This document shows positions 14,101-25,112 of a stretch of 64,000 bases of DNA, piece after piece. Where the stretch lies: the NCBI GenBank assembly GCA_006538405.1, contig BJKQ01000011.1, positions 266,001 to 330,000 of the forward strand, in the 5' to 3' direction. The stretch's first letter is position 1; each line of letters opens with the position of its first letter. The position numbers and the translations under genes were made by a program. The DNA is from Hansfordia pulvinata. Lineage: Eukaryota; Ascomycota; Sordariomycetes; Xylariales. The notes under the pieces were generated by a model. That model saw only the letters and a program-made list of their open reading frames with translations, was not told the origin of the DNA and made no database searches.

Positions 14101-14150
14101 GCCCCCAAAAGGGGCAGCAGCAGGAGGAGGGAAGAGTGAGGGAGAACCAT
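11112..14150 (-). CDS. Secreted Cys-rich repeat protein with charged repeat tail
   Basis: I do not recognise a named family. Starting at ATG 14150, a classic signal peptide (Leu-rich, ending near LLPLLG) leads into about 30 tandem units of roughly 20 residues with the pattern C-P-x-G-...-G-x-C-V-...-P-x-C. These fill about residues 45-720. The remaining 290 residues are hydrophilic and rich in Arg, Glu, Asp, Gly and Ser. They are built on GERDTGR-like heptads (a 21-bp DNA unit near 11845-11890) and carry four W-x-TEELR motifs, the last at the C-terminus. The frame drops by one base at three places: the C5 run at 14102-14106, the G5 run at 13709-13713, and about 13162. Restoring one base each would give 1013 residues without a stop. 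A TATA box lies about 80 bp upstream. A cell-wall or spore-wall role is only a guess from the architecture, which resembles protozoan oocyst-wall Cys repeats in layout. Confidence 0.75.
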
Positions 14151-14226
14151 GTCGAGCTGCTGGTTGGTGCCGCAGCGGTGGCGAGTTACACGGAGAAGAT
14201 TGCGGGTGGCAGGGCAGAGCGCATGT

Positions 14227-14232
14227 TTTATA
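14227..14232 (-). promoter_or_regulatory. TATA box of the Cys-rich repeat gene
   Basis: TATAAA on the minus strand, about 77 bp upstream of the ATG at 14150. It supports the start choice and suggests a regulated, secreted-protein type of promoter. Confidence 0.55.
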
Positions 14233-16477
14233 GACATGTACATGGTGCGCCTTTCTCTATCGCCGGGTCGGCTGGTCGAGTGTTGAGCACAGTGTCACTC
14301 CATGACGTTGTGATGAACCCAACGCTGTCTCCAAGTTTGTGGTTAGAGCGCAGCACTCCCGAGTCTCTGAATGCGCGAGCATATTCTCCTCGCCAGGGAT
14401 GGTGCTGGCGGGGCGATGACAAGTTTGTGCTGGCACAACTGCGCACTGATGTCTCCATCTTCCGAAGACACAAACGCCCGAACGAGGAATAACGGGATAA
14501 GGGGCACCGATGCGGGGTTCTCAGGTCTAGATGTGGCGCTCTTGGCTCTTCAACATCAGAGCTTGAGACAGCGAGTTCCAAGAGCGGCAATAGTCGGACA
14601 GCACCGCTGAGCTGGGCTGGCAACGGTCCCACGCGCGGCAGGCGGCTCGGCGACCGAGCCGACCGAGCCTTGGAGGCCTGGAGAGGCAGAGACACGATGC
14701 CCCGGGCCAGATTCGACAGGTCTCAATATAGCCAACTGAGGCCTCTGAGCCAAGCTGGAGACGGGACGGGCCACCTCAAGCTAGCACATCGTGGCCGCCT
14801 GAAATCGGAACGGAATCATACGGTAAAAATTGCAGGAGGGCTCCCCTGCCTAGCTGGATGCCGGGAGCACGCGGTAGCCTCTATCATTCTGAGATGCAAC
14901 ACGCGAAACACATCATGTCTGTCAGCATTGCTCAGAGACGGCAGGAGCAGGTTTCCTTTTTGAATGCGAAGCATCTGCCAGCATCAGGAGCTGAAGTTAT
15001 CGGTGGGGGCCAAACGCAAGAGACAGAAGTTTCCCAGACCTAGCTGAACTGATCTATCGGATGGATCATGCATTTCATCTTGCTTCGTCTCTTCTCTACT
15101 TCAGCGAAGCCTCTCAGAAGTCACAAACGACGGGACCAGATAGGTCGGCGAGGCTGGGTTCTGCGACGCCGCGGAACCACCCCCGTGCTTTACATTGTGT
15201 CTTGGAAGCTTGATTGCGGCAGAGATTTCGCAACGCTCTCGGTAACAAAATTCGTTTCCCGGTTTCCAGCCTACCTCTGTCTTGGCTCCATCGGCCGGGT
15301 GTGTCTTTGCTCTCCTTACGTCTGTCCTGGCTTCAGTTGCGATGAGCCGCCATTTGCGACCTCGGCCAAAGTAACGTCGAGGCTTATCCTGCTGGCTGAT
15401 GCTGTCAAGAAACGACTGACCGTTGCCTTCCTGTTTCCTTGGGGCCTCGGTCATCAGAATCGCTCCCTTCCGAATCGCCGAGTACTCTGCGAGCTACCGT
15501 TTGCGACCGATAACACCTGGAGGTCGTTGCAGAGTCGGGCCTTATCTTCATCATTTAGGGCTATCGCGGTGTGAATGGATTCCTCGGGACATGAAACAAT
15601 AGATCGCAGTCCAACAGATGAAGTAAGAACAAGGGCGTCGATGCAAGGTGAACTCATCATGGAACCTGGGGTGGCTTCCTTGGGATCTGAAGCTTCCGAA
15701 AAGGGGGCTGGGTACGTCACGCGTCTCGGCCCTACATCAACAGCCGCACGACCCAAAGACGAGAGCTCTCTCTCTCCCTATCTGGGTTGAAACATGCGTG
15801 AGATATTGGCCCAGGGCTCCTGATCGGGGCAATCCAAAACAGACGGCGGAAGTCGGCGGCAACACGTTGATCGTGAGGGATGTGTTGCAAAGGTTCCAGT
15901 CTTCCGTAAGCCGCTGCTCCTCAGATATGAGCAGGCCAGAGTCACAGGCATACCAGGCGAAGCAGAACTTGTGCACATGCGTCGTCAGTGGGAATTGATA
16001 CCAGTGAGAGTTTGCTCAGGAGGGCTTCTTTCACTGATCTTTTACCAAGCTAGAGAGAGAGAGAGACAGAGAGAGGGACCGTGGGCTCGCATTCATGGAA
16101 AGAGCGGGTGGTGATTAGAGACGAGAGCTGAGCCGTGACCAGATCCCGGCAAGTCGGCCCTGGATGTCGAACATGACTAGCCGTTGCTTGACGCAATGAG
16201 TGAGGGGGCTTCTGTTCGTCACACGAAATCGTGTCTCGGTGATGGAGGCAACACTAGGAATGAAACCAGGCGGGCAGACCAGATGGCGGGCACTGCTCGT
16301 TTGGGATCGTGAGTGCGGACTTTGACTCATCTCCAACTTCCATCGCACAAGTCAGAGTCCCCCACAGACAGAAGCCCGGGCATGGGTGGGATGGATGGTT
16401 GTTGTCGAGATCCCGGATGTGCTGTTCAGGAGCCATGGGACGGCTTGGAGCGACTCTGAAGTAGTACGGCTCTGGTC

Positions 16478-16483
16478 TATAAA
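16478..16483 (+). promoter_or_regulatory. TATA box of the small secreted protein gene
   Basis: TATAAA in the context TCTATAAATG, 165 bp upstream of the ATG at 16648, followed by a CT-rich leader. Confidence 0.6.
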
Positions 16484-16647
16484 TGCAACGCTCCTGCTAC
16501 TCGACTGTGAAGCTTTTCTGATCAAGCAACCCTCACAATCGTCCCGAATCACTACTACTACTACTACTATCACACTGTGCCCCTTCAAACCAACCCTTCC
16601 CACTTCCCAGCACCATACCCATCTTCTTCTCCTTCTTCTTCTTCAAG

Positions 16648-17424
16648 ATGCAGTTCACCGTCGCCCTGACCCTGCTGGTGTCCGCCGTCAGCGCCATCAA
16701 GATGCCCAAGCACGAGACCAAGGCGTGGCACTCGTGCACCGACCGCATGCTGGACCGCTTCGACTCTGGCGACGACGGCTCGCGCGCCGCCTGCGACTTC
16801 TGGTCCTGCCTGCACGTCCAGGCCAACAACTTCAACCGCGGCGGCGGCATCGCCAAGCTGTCCAACGCCCTGAACCCCATCTGCTGGGCCACTGGCCTGA
16901 ACCCCGTAAGTTGCACCTTGCCAAGAGAGAGCCAAGAAGAAGAAGAAGGAGAAGAAGAAGGAGAAGAAGAAGAAGAAGAAGAGAGAGAAGATGGAACCAG
17001 ATATGCTGACAACACCACCCTCTTGGGGGAAAACACAACAGTTCGCCAGCACCGGAGCGCACCCGGTCACCAAGACCGAGCAGGGCGAGTGGGACCAGTG
17101 CATGAACCGGTTCATCGGGTCCATCGAGGCCGGGGACAACGGGTCGGGCCCGGCCTGCGGCCTCTGGAACTGCATCCACACGCAGGCCAGCCGCTTCGAC
17201 CGCGGCGGCGTCATCACCCTCGCCTCCAACGTCCTGAACCCCATCTGCTGGGCCGAGGGCGCCAACCCGGTAAGTTCTCCACGACGACCATTGTCCATGG
17301 CTTCAGAGCGAAGACAGAGAAAGAAAGAGAGAGAGAGATAGAGAGAGAGAGAGAAGAGAGAGAGAGAGCGTACACGCCTTTCAGCAGCTAACAAGGGATG
17401 GCTCCACAGATTCGCGAGCTCTGA
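16648..17424 (+). CDS. Small secreted Cys-rich protein, two duplicated exons
   Basis: I do not recognise the family. Exons are 16648-16905, 17042-17269 and 17410-17424, giving 166 residues. Residues 1-16 form a signal peptide ending VSA. Exons 1 and 2 each encode one copy of a domain with identical Cys spacing, C-x18-C-x4-C-x24-C, and shared residues: FNRGG or FDRGG, and LNPICWA followed by NP. Both introns start with GTAAGT directly after the NP codons and are phase 0, so this is an exon duplication. Intron 1 carries a (GAA)n run and a GCTGAC branch point. Intron 2 carries a (GA)n run and a GCTAAC branch point 19 bases before CACAG. Exon 3 adds only IREL. An alternative acceptor at 17393 would give a 15-residue end instead, but the GCTAAC position favours the model given. 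Size, signal peptide and even Cys count suit an effector-like or antimicrobial secreted protein; function is unknown. Confidence 0.78.
16934..16980 (+). repeat. (GAA)n microsatellite in intron
   Basis: An imperfect GAA/GGA triplet run that lies wholly in intron 1 of the small secreted protein gene. Confidence 0.9.
17315..17369 (+). repeat. (GA)n microsatellite in intron
   Basis: A near-continuous GA dinucleotide run within intron 2 of the small secreted protein gene. Both introns of this duplicated-exon gene therefore contain purine repeats. Confidence 0.9.
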
Positions 17425-18341
17425 GCATATCGCAAGCGCGTAGTCGGGAAGAAGCTCTCGGACGCGGTGTCATCCCTTTGTGTGGACAATGGAGCCGGCC
17501 CGCGACTGGACCTGGATGAGAGCGGAGGAAGAACTCGCCCCGGTATAGGTTTTTGTGATGACAGTTTTCCCTATACCCCTCGTGCGAATGCAGGGGCTGT
17601 CGGATGAACATACATATTTATACCCGAAAGAACACGCAAAAAAGCCCGACAGGGCAATCAATCAAACCAAACGTCCCCCCTCTGCTGTTGAGTGCTGTGA
17701 GCTGTTGAGAAAGTGTACCTGCCTCCATAGCTGTGAAAGAAGCATAAACGGTTGCATTACCCCTGAGCGAACGTCTCCGGGCTGTTGATGGTCCACGAGC
17801 GTATCGTACCGTACCGTACCATACGGTGCCAGATCACGAGTATGGTGCAGAACTGTGGGGCTCTAAAACGCCACGGTCCGGTCGGCAGGCACGACGCGCT
17901 AAATGGAGACAGGCAGAACGAACCTTCCACGCTGAAATGAATCCCCAGGCTGATTGATGACTGACTGACTGCCTGCCGTGTCTCGAGGTATCCGTGACTA
18001 TCGTGTCGTGTTGTATCCCCACAGCGCGCGTCTCGATCTGCGACAGCACGCACGCACGCACGCTCCCCTCACGCCAATCGTCGTGCGGCGAGAGCTACCA
18101 GACGACTCACTGACGGGCAGGCGTTCCAGAGCGGCTCAGTGCGCGCACGCAACCTAAGTCAGTCACCTCGGCTTCTGCCTCCTGCGCAACAGGGTCCATC
18201 TGGGCAGGGAAAAAAGGGGTCCGACCAGCCGCAGCCCACGACAACACTGCGGGTAACGAACGAGTCGTACCTTGTCCTCAACTCGCTCACCCAGCGACAA
18301 CCGCTTCAAACAGACATCTCATCTCCTCCACCCCAGTCAAC
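17425..18341. other. Intergenic region upstream of the aldehyde dehydrogenase
   Basis: No coding signal. It contains a short run of CGTACCGTACCGTACC-like words near 17805-17820 and an ACGC repeat near 18050-18063. The last 80 bases are C-rich and CA-rich, as expected for a leader. Confidence 0.5.
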
Positions 18342-20249
18342 ATGGACACACAAGCCCTCGAGGCCTGGCTGAAGCAGCTGGCCGCCGTCCTCGGCGCTTT
18401 CCCGTACGTCTGCGCGACGATCCGTCTCGCCGCCTGCCCCCACCCGCTGAACGACGCTGACACGACTCTCCAGCCTCCTCGACGACCTCGCGTCCCTGGC
18501 CACCGCGCCGGCCCTCGTCGGCGCCGCGCTGGGCGGCGTGCTGCTGTGGTGCGCGCTGGCGGCGGGCCGGCGCGAGGAGCCGGCGCGGCGGTACGCGGTG
18601 CCGACGCCGCGGGAGCCCGACGCCCAGACGGTGCTGGAGCGCCCGTCGATCCGGGCCGAGGGCAGCTCGGCGATCCAGTGCTACGCGCCGGCGACGGGCC
18701 GCCTGCTGGGGCTCGTCAACCCGGCGACCCCGGCGGGCGTGGACCGCGCCGTGGCGGCGGCGGCGGCGGCGCAGGCCAAGTGGGCGCGGACCAGCTTCGC
18801 GGAGCGCCGCGCCGTGCTGCGGACCATGCTGCAGCACGTGCTCGACAACCAGGAGCAGATCTGCCGCGTCAGCTCGCTCGACTCGGGCAAGACGATGCTC
18901 GACGCGCAGCTCGGCGAGATCCTCGTCACCGCCGAGAAGCTACAGTGGACCATCCGCCACGGCGAGCGCGCCCTGCGCCCGAGCGCCGCCCGACCAACCT
19001 GCTCATGTCCTACAAGCGCAACGAGGTCCGCTACGAGCCCCTCGGCGTCGTCGCCGCCCTCGTCAGCTGGAACTACCCCTTCCACAACCTCGTCGGCCCC
19101 GTCATCAGCGCCCTCTTCGCCGGCAACGCCATCGTCGTCAAGGCCAGCGAGCACACCGCCTGGAGCGCCCCCTACTACGCCGCCATCGCCAAGGGCGCCC
19201 TCGCCGCCCACGGCCACGACCCGGACCTCGTCCAGCATATCGCCTGCTGGCCCCAGGCCGCCGCCCACCTCACCTCCCACCCGGGCGTCGCCCACCTGAC
19301 CTTCATCGGCAGCCGCCCCGTCGCCCACCACGTCGCCAGTTCCGCCGCCCGCTCCCTCACCCCCATCGTCGCCGAGCTGGGCGGCAAGGACGCCGCCATC
19401 GTCCTCGACTCGGCCCTGCCCGACCTGGGCCGCATCACCGAGACCCTGCTGCGCGGCTCCTTCCAGGCCGCCGGCCAGAACTGCATCGGCATCGAGCGCG
19501 TCATCGCCGCCCCCGCCGTCTACGACCGCCTCGTCGCCGCCCTGACCCCCGCGTCGCCGCCCTCCGCCTCGGCCTCGGCCCCGACGCCGACGTCGGCGCC
19601 ATGGTCTCGGACGCCTCCTTCGACCGCCTCGAGCACCTCGTCGCCGACGCCGTCGGCCGCGGCGCCCGCCTCCTTGCCGGCACCGGCCGCCGCCACGCCC
19701 ACCCGGACCACCCCTCGGGCTTCTGGTTCACCCCGACCCTCGTCGCCGACGTCACCCCGGACATGCCCCTCGCCAACGAGGAGTGCTTCGGCCCCATCAT
19801 GACCCTCATGCGCGCCCCCTCCTCCTCCCCGGACGACGTCCTGCGCATCGCCAACGCCGCCCCCTTCGGCCTGGGCGCCTCCGTCTACGGCGCCGAGCGC
19901 GCCGACCCGTCCGTCCGCGCCTGCGTCGCCGGCGTCCGCGCGGGGGCGTCGCCGTCAACGACTTCGCCGTCTTCTACGCCGTCCAGCTGCCCTTCGGCGG
20001 CGTCGGCGGCTCCGGCTACGGCCGCTTCGCCGGCGAGGAGGGCCTGCGCGGCCTGTGCAACCTCAAGTCCGTCTGCGAGGACCGCCTAGCCTGGCTCGGC
20101 GTCCGCACCGCCATCCCCCGCCCGCCCGCTACCCCGTCCCCGACCAGGACCGCGCCGCCCGCTTCGCCGGCTCCGTCGTCCGCCTCGGCTACGCCCTGGG
20201 CTTCTGGGAGCGCGTCCTGGGCCTGGTCGGGCTCGTCAGGAACGGGTGA
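18342..20249 (+). CDS. MSC7: MSC7-type membrane-anchored aldehyde dehydrogenase
   Basis: This belongs to the NAD(P)-dependent aldehyde dehydrogenase superfamily and most resembles yeast Msc7, which carries an N-terminal membrane anchor. Exon 1 is 18342-18403. A 70-nt intron (GTACGT donor, GCTGAC branch, CAG acceptor) leads to exon 2, 18474-20249. A hydrophobic anchor around residues 25-50 precedes the catalytic domain. Visible landmarks are WNYPFH, TFIGS, the general-base Glu in AELGGKD (about residue 322) and the catalytic Cys in GQNCIGIER (about residue 358); their 36-residue spacing is normal. The frame drops by one base four times: near 18981, 19546-19550, 19939-19943 and 20130. Each lies in or beside a C or G run, and the matching ALDH sequence continues in the next frame. 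With one base restored at each site the length would be about 613 residues, usual for this class. The gene is very GC-rich and convergent with the MRS2 gene. Confidence 0.88.
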
Positions 20250-20822
20250 GTGGGGGTCGGGGATAAGGAGTGAAAGGGGAGCAGCAGAAGAAGAAAAAGA
20301 AGAAGAAAAGACAAGGAAAAGGAGAGAAAATTGGGATAGAAAAGAGTAGGAGAATCTGAGAATCGGGAAGGGAAACGAGGGGAGGATGTACTAATCTAAT
20401 AAAGGGAGGTTGTGACAAAAGGGCTTGCTCGGCTCTTTGGCGCGAACGTTAGTAACGGTCCCGTGGCTCCAAGCCATCATTCACCAATATGACTTGGACC
20501 CCCCCGCCTGATCTCTACCCTGGACATGCGGCTGAAGTTTGAAAAGGGGGACGGACTAGGCGTCCGCTCGTCTTGCTCGCCCATTATACCCATCTTAGAA
20601 CTTGGGCACATGATGTCGCAACAGCACCAAACGCCTATAATGTAATCTTTATAAATCCATGTATTACTGTTAATGTACATCTATCTATTTAGACAAGCAT
20701 ATGTACGGGCAAGTGGGGTATTGGTTCCCAGGTTGCATTGCAGCCGGGCAGTGACGAATGTCGAGATTGAATGGCCGCCAGGGCCAGGAGAGAGGACTCA
20801 AGCCTTGTTCGGCTTCTTCCGG
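20250..20822. other. Convergent 3' intergenic region
   Basis: This lies between the stop codons of the aldehyde dehydrogenase (+) and the MRS2-type gene (-). It contains an A/G-rich stretch near 20281-20345 and AT-richer sequence near 20630-20700, suitable for 3' ends of both transcripts. No gene is seen. Confidence 0.55.
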
Positions 20823-22638
20823 TCACCACCAGCGCAGCTTCTTGCTGCCACTTCCGTTGCCACTGCCGTTGGTAGAGTCGGAGGCCGCCTTGCGCATATT
20901 CAGGCGGCGGAGCTGCTCGCGATTCCGGGGGTCCAGCATGCCCTCGTCATGGAACCAGTGGTACTCGGGCTGTCCGAGGCGGCCGCTCGAGCCCAGGCCG
21001 CCCCCGCCCGAGACGCCGCCTTGCTGCATCTTAATGCGCTGGACCTTTGCCAGCTTGTTCAGCCCGTACCGGCACACCCAGAGGGAGCAGACGATGGATA
21101 CGCCCGTCACGGCGCCCATCCCCCAGTTGGTCTCCTCGATAAAGTTCTCCAGGTTCATTCCGTACAGGCCGGCGATGAAGGTCCCCATTGCCAGCCCGAG
21201 GGTGCCGACGCTGAACTTGAGATCCAGCAGCATCAGAGAGTTACGGTTGGCATCCAAGATGGCACGAATTCTGTGGGCGGGCACAACGGTCAGTCCAGGC
21301 TCCGTAGCTTGTCTTGGTATACTCACATTTCTTCCGTGTTGCGGATGCTGGACACAAGGTTGCCGGCCTCTTGGACAATCTCGTCGCACAGCTTGTGGTA
21401 TGATTCCAGCAGCATCTCAATCTCGGTATGATCGTCAGCATTCCTGATGAGGTCGTGCGTCTTCTCGGTGAGATACATGGCAGCCAGGTCGTCGTCCGTC
21501 TCGAGAATCTCCTCAATGGCATCGCGCACCAGCTTGGCCTTCTGTTCAAAGGTGCTGACGCGCTTGGACAAGATGAGCAGGATGCGCAGCTTGTGGCGGT
21601 CGATATCGTCCTCGAGCTCGCTCAGGATGCGGATGACGGGATCGCGGACGGCCTCGAAGTCTGCTTCAAGCTCCTGGGTGACGGACTGCAGAACTGCTTC
21701 GAGGGCTCGGAATTCATAAGGCAGACCGCCGAGGCTTCCGTTGACGGCGGGCTGTTTCTGCTGCAGCTTGCCCTGAAGATCATACATGAAGGCAGACTGG
21801 GGGTACGAGGCCTTTGATCCGTACACGTCGAAAAGGAGGACGCGGTTGTACTTGATCAGGACCTTGAGGTGAAGCAGGTTGAGGAGGATGGCGGTGGGCC
21901 GGACTAGGATGTGGGGGAGGTTAGAGGAGTCGATTTTGCGCAGGTCTCGAGGCAGCAGCCCAAACTGAAGAGAGGTAAGCAAATATCACAATAGGTAGAA
22001 GAAGACAGGGTGCGCACTCTGGCGATAAGTTCGCTCTTTTTGAACTCGCTGTCGACGAGGATGACGTTGCCACTCTCGTCGACCTCTGTGCAGCGCAGGC
22101 GAGGCTCGAGCGCTGCCTTTTGGCTGAGCTGGCGACGGTTGTTGAACATGGAATTGTGTTCGCCATCGCCGCTCTTGTGCGGGAGATCATCGGGCTCGAG
22201 GGGCTTCGCAGGCTTCCGGGCGCGGGTGCCCCACAGCCTCTCCGTCCAGGATTGCTTGCAGGGAGGCGGCGTATGATCTGAAGAGCTGTGTCGCAAGCCG
22301 AGAGCGATATCGGATTGGGCGAATTGGAGCTGCGAGTGGCGGGAGCGCACAGCGCCACAGCGAGTGGCCGAGGCCTGGGCAGGCTTGTTGGGCCGTAGGA
22401 GAAAATCCGTGTCGAAGAGCCCGGCCTTGAGGTCAGTGGGAGGCAGTGAGGGTTCAGAAGGGCACGAATCGAGGCTTCTGGCATGACGGCGAGGCAGGCA
22501 GGAGACGGATCTGGGGGCGCAAGAGAGAGGCTGGGAAGAGCGCTGGTTCTGGTTGAAGAAGGCCCTGTCGTCGAAGTGGGCGCGCATGAAGCGGAGGAGG
22601 CCGGCCGAGGGCACGGGTCGGGGCCGAAGTGCGGTCAT
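20823..22638 (-). CDS. MRS2-type mitochondrial Mg2+ channel
   Basis: This is a CorA/Mrs2/Alr1-family Mg2+ channel of the inner mitochondrial membrane. Exons are 22638-22018, 21964-21327 and 21270-20823, giving 568 residues, normal for fungal Mrs2/Lpe10. The Arg-rich, acid-poor N-terminus fits a mitochondrial presequence. The central region is a long helical domain (LQSVTQELEADFEAVRD onward) that forms the matrix funnel. Two C-terminal membrane helices follow, at about residues 440-456 and 473-492. The first ends in the diagnostic Y-GMN (GMN at about 457-459), and the short loop between them is acidic (LENFIEETNWG), as in active Mrs2. The tail after the second helix is basic, on the matrix side. 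All three exons are in frame with no break. MRS2 and its paralogue MFM1/LPE10 cannot be told apart from this sequence alone. Confidence 0.93.
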
Positions 22639-23667
22639 GGTGGCAGTGTTGGCGACGTCCGCGGCGCTTGTTTGGGAATGTTTGGGTTCACACGGGGGAG
22701 GTAGGTGAAAGCGAGGTTATCGAGGGAAGTAGAGGATAAGCATGGCCATGCTCCCGATCGATCTTGTCTTTTTTTCTTCAGTCGGTCTGCATAAGATTGG
22801 AGCTGGAGGAGTGGGTATGTCGGCGATGAAGGGCGAGAGCTGCACAGGTTCCCCAAGTCGTCGTTAGTCGCAGATGTGCCTTGTGATGCGCGTGCGTGAG
22901 CGAGGGCGGTACGTGGTCATGGGGGGTTGAACAAGGTGCGCGCCGGCGGGAGAGAAACTTAGGTGAGGTCAGTCGCGATAGCTCCACCCAAAAAAGGCAC
23001 GACCTGCTGATCTCTGATCTCACCCGCGCCAGGCCGCGACTGCCGCCCTCAAGCAATTGAATCATTGGAAGTGGAGGGTGCCGGTAGGTACCTAAGTGCG
23101 TTAGACAGTTTAAAGTATACCTACATTGAATACACCAGACCATCGCGTTGCAGCTGGCCAGAATGCAAGTTGTGGGTACTTAATTCAGAGCAGTTCACGG
23201 TACCTAAGTCAGCTCGGTGCAGGTGGTAGGTACGAATAGCAGCAGGGGTGCGTCAGCGGGCTCTCACTTACAGCCCGCTGGAACCACTGGCCGAGTCCCA
23301 CCGTCCGATCCATGTTGCACGCAACTTCACGATACTACGTCCTCAGTCATAGGCTTGGGGTGATGACGAGACTCAGCGAACCCCAAAATAGTGGCTAGGC
23401 TCGTGATAAGTCGATAATTCCATCAGTGTCGTCCTCTTCGCCCCCAAAGCCAACCCTTTCTGTACGCACGCATACGCATCCAGGCGCGCTCGCCCTTTCC
23501 CGCCAGAGCCGCCCTATTCACATTCACTGGCACACAAGCAGCCGAGAAGAGGCGCGAAGGAGGGAAGTCAGACATGTCTACCGGCTCATGTTCATGAAGA
23601 ACACTCGACAGGCCTCATCCGCTGATTCTCGTCCGACAACCACTTCTCTACCGGAGCTCCGCAAACC
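22639..23667. other. Divergent promoter region, MRS2-type and F-box-like genes
   Basis: This is the shared upstream region of two divergent genes. It contains TACCTA-family words near 23080-23095, 23115, 23200 and 23230. No open frame here shows coding character. Confidence 0.5.
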
Positions 23668-25112
23668 ATGCGCCTCACCCCCGTCAACATACCCGGCAAG
23701 CGCCGTCCCAAAACCCACATCGACGACGAACCCTCGGATCCGGTTCCCGACCAGGACATCTCTCGCCCAACCAAGCCAGGCTCCAAACGCCCATCTTCAT
23801 CCTCCTCCTCCTCCCGCCACCGGCATCGTACCCGTCCCAGGGGCTCCTCTATCGAGAGGCAGCTGCCCCTCGAGATTCTCGAGGCCATCCTCGTCTACAG
23901 CCAGAATGTCAACCTCGCCTACGCCTCGCCACGCTTCGGCTGGTTGCTGTCAGGCCTCTCTACCCGCCGAAGCATCTTCCTCCAGGCTTTCGACAAGACC
24001 TTTGCCATGATGGCTAGGCCAAAGTCTGTTAACAGGCCCAATCCCGTCCCCCCGGGCTCTCCTGACCGCAGCCGCAACGAGGGAGGCCCAAACGGTTTCA
24101 AGGTATGTTGTATATTTATATTCGCCCCTCCCTCGCTCGGCTTGATCAAGAACAAAACACTTACACATTGTCTCTTCTCTTAACCCCCATTTCCCTCCAA
24201 AAGCGCGCTCTCTTATCACACAAGTGGTGTAGCATAGACTTCATCCTCGACTGCAACATTGCTTGGGTCAACCGGTGCGCTCGGGGGGAGGCGGCAGCGG
24301 CAGCATCGTCGTCGTCTAATGGGGGCTCGCAGCAGCAGGAGGACCAGCAACAGACACGGAAAGAGGAGCTCTCCCTCGTGACAGTGCGCTACATGTATTT
24401 TGCGCCAGGTAGTCCCCCTGTCTGGCGGCCCGCCGACGTCCGTTCCGTTTCCAACGTGCCATTAGCCGTCCAAGACGGTTCCGCCACCCCTGGGACTATC
24501 AAAGAGGGTGGCGAGATCGTGCGCACCCGCTTCCGAGAAGACTACGCCGACTTCTGCCGCTTGGTTCAGTATGGCAAGGACGTCTCGGTGAAATTTAGAT
24601 CGCAGGTCGCTGGCGTCCTGCCTCACCTGTTCCGCGACGACATGATCATCCGCCTGGACGACTTTGTGGACGAGGACAACCCTCATTTGACCTGCCACTG
24701 GGAAGTGCCCGACGCGCTTTTGTTCGGCTCCGATCACGGGCCTGACGCCGCCGCTAACATTCCCGTACCGGGGCACTGGGATGACAATGATCGGGGGAAG
24801 CTATTCTGGCTCGCTCGCCGTGGCGCCAGTCTGTTTCACAAGTCATGGGAGGAGAGGCTGGACTGGTGGCGCGCCATCACCGACGCGACACGTCCCGACG
24901 CTGTCGCCGGTCTGATATGTGTTGACATGTTCCTCTTCCTTTGCTGGCCCCGCCACGTCATCATGCAGGAGCGCCAGATCATGAACGACCGCCTGGCCGC
25001 CCATCGCGGGGGCCGAAGCGACGAGAGGCTCGAAGCGCCTTATCCAGATCTTTTCTTCTTGGAGAAGCTCCTCTACGAGAGGTCAGTCGTCGAGTACATG
25101 GAGGGAGGCTGA
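23668..25112 (+). CDS. F-box-like domain protein
   Basis: Exons are 23668-24102 and 24204-25112 (GTATGT donor, AAG acceptor, phase 0), giving 447 residues. The first 60 residues are disordered: basic, then a Ser run and a His/Arg run. Residues about 65-110 (RQLPLEILEAILVYSQN, then ASPRFGWLLSG) match the LPxEIxxxIL core of an F-box-like domain, which would bind Skp1 and recruit substrates to an SCF ubiquitin ligase. After the intron, HKWCSIDFILDCN continues the helical segment. The remainder has no repeat or domain I can name, and an Ala/Ser/Gln-rich insert lies near residues 163-190. The substrate is unknown. The call rests mainly on the short F-box core, so a non-SCF role is possible. Confidence 0.72.

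Larger units (their letters stand above)
14151..16647. other. Divergent intergenic region
   Basis: This is the shared upstream region of the Cys-rich gene (-) and the small secreted protein gene (+). Open frames such as 15068-15574 show no domain and no biased codon use. A TATA box sits at each end. From about 16550 the plus strand carries CTA and CTT triplet runs, a typical pyrimidine-rich fungal leader. Confidence 0.55.

Noticed and set aside
15068..15574. Plus-strand open frame of 168 codons
   Set aside because: No domain, no biased codon use, no nearby splice structure.
17393..17440. Alternative 15-residue last exon of the small secreted protein
   Set aside because: It would use AACAAG inside the GCTAAC branch-point region; the CACAG 19 bases downstream is better placed.
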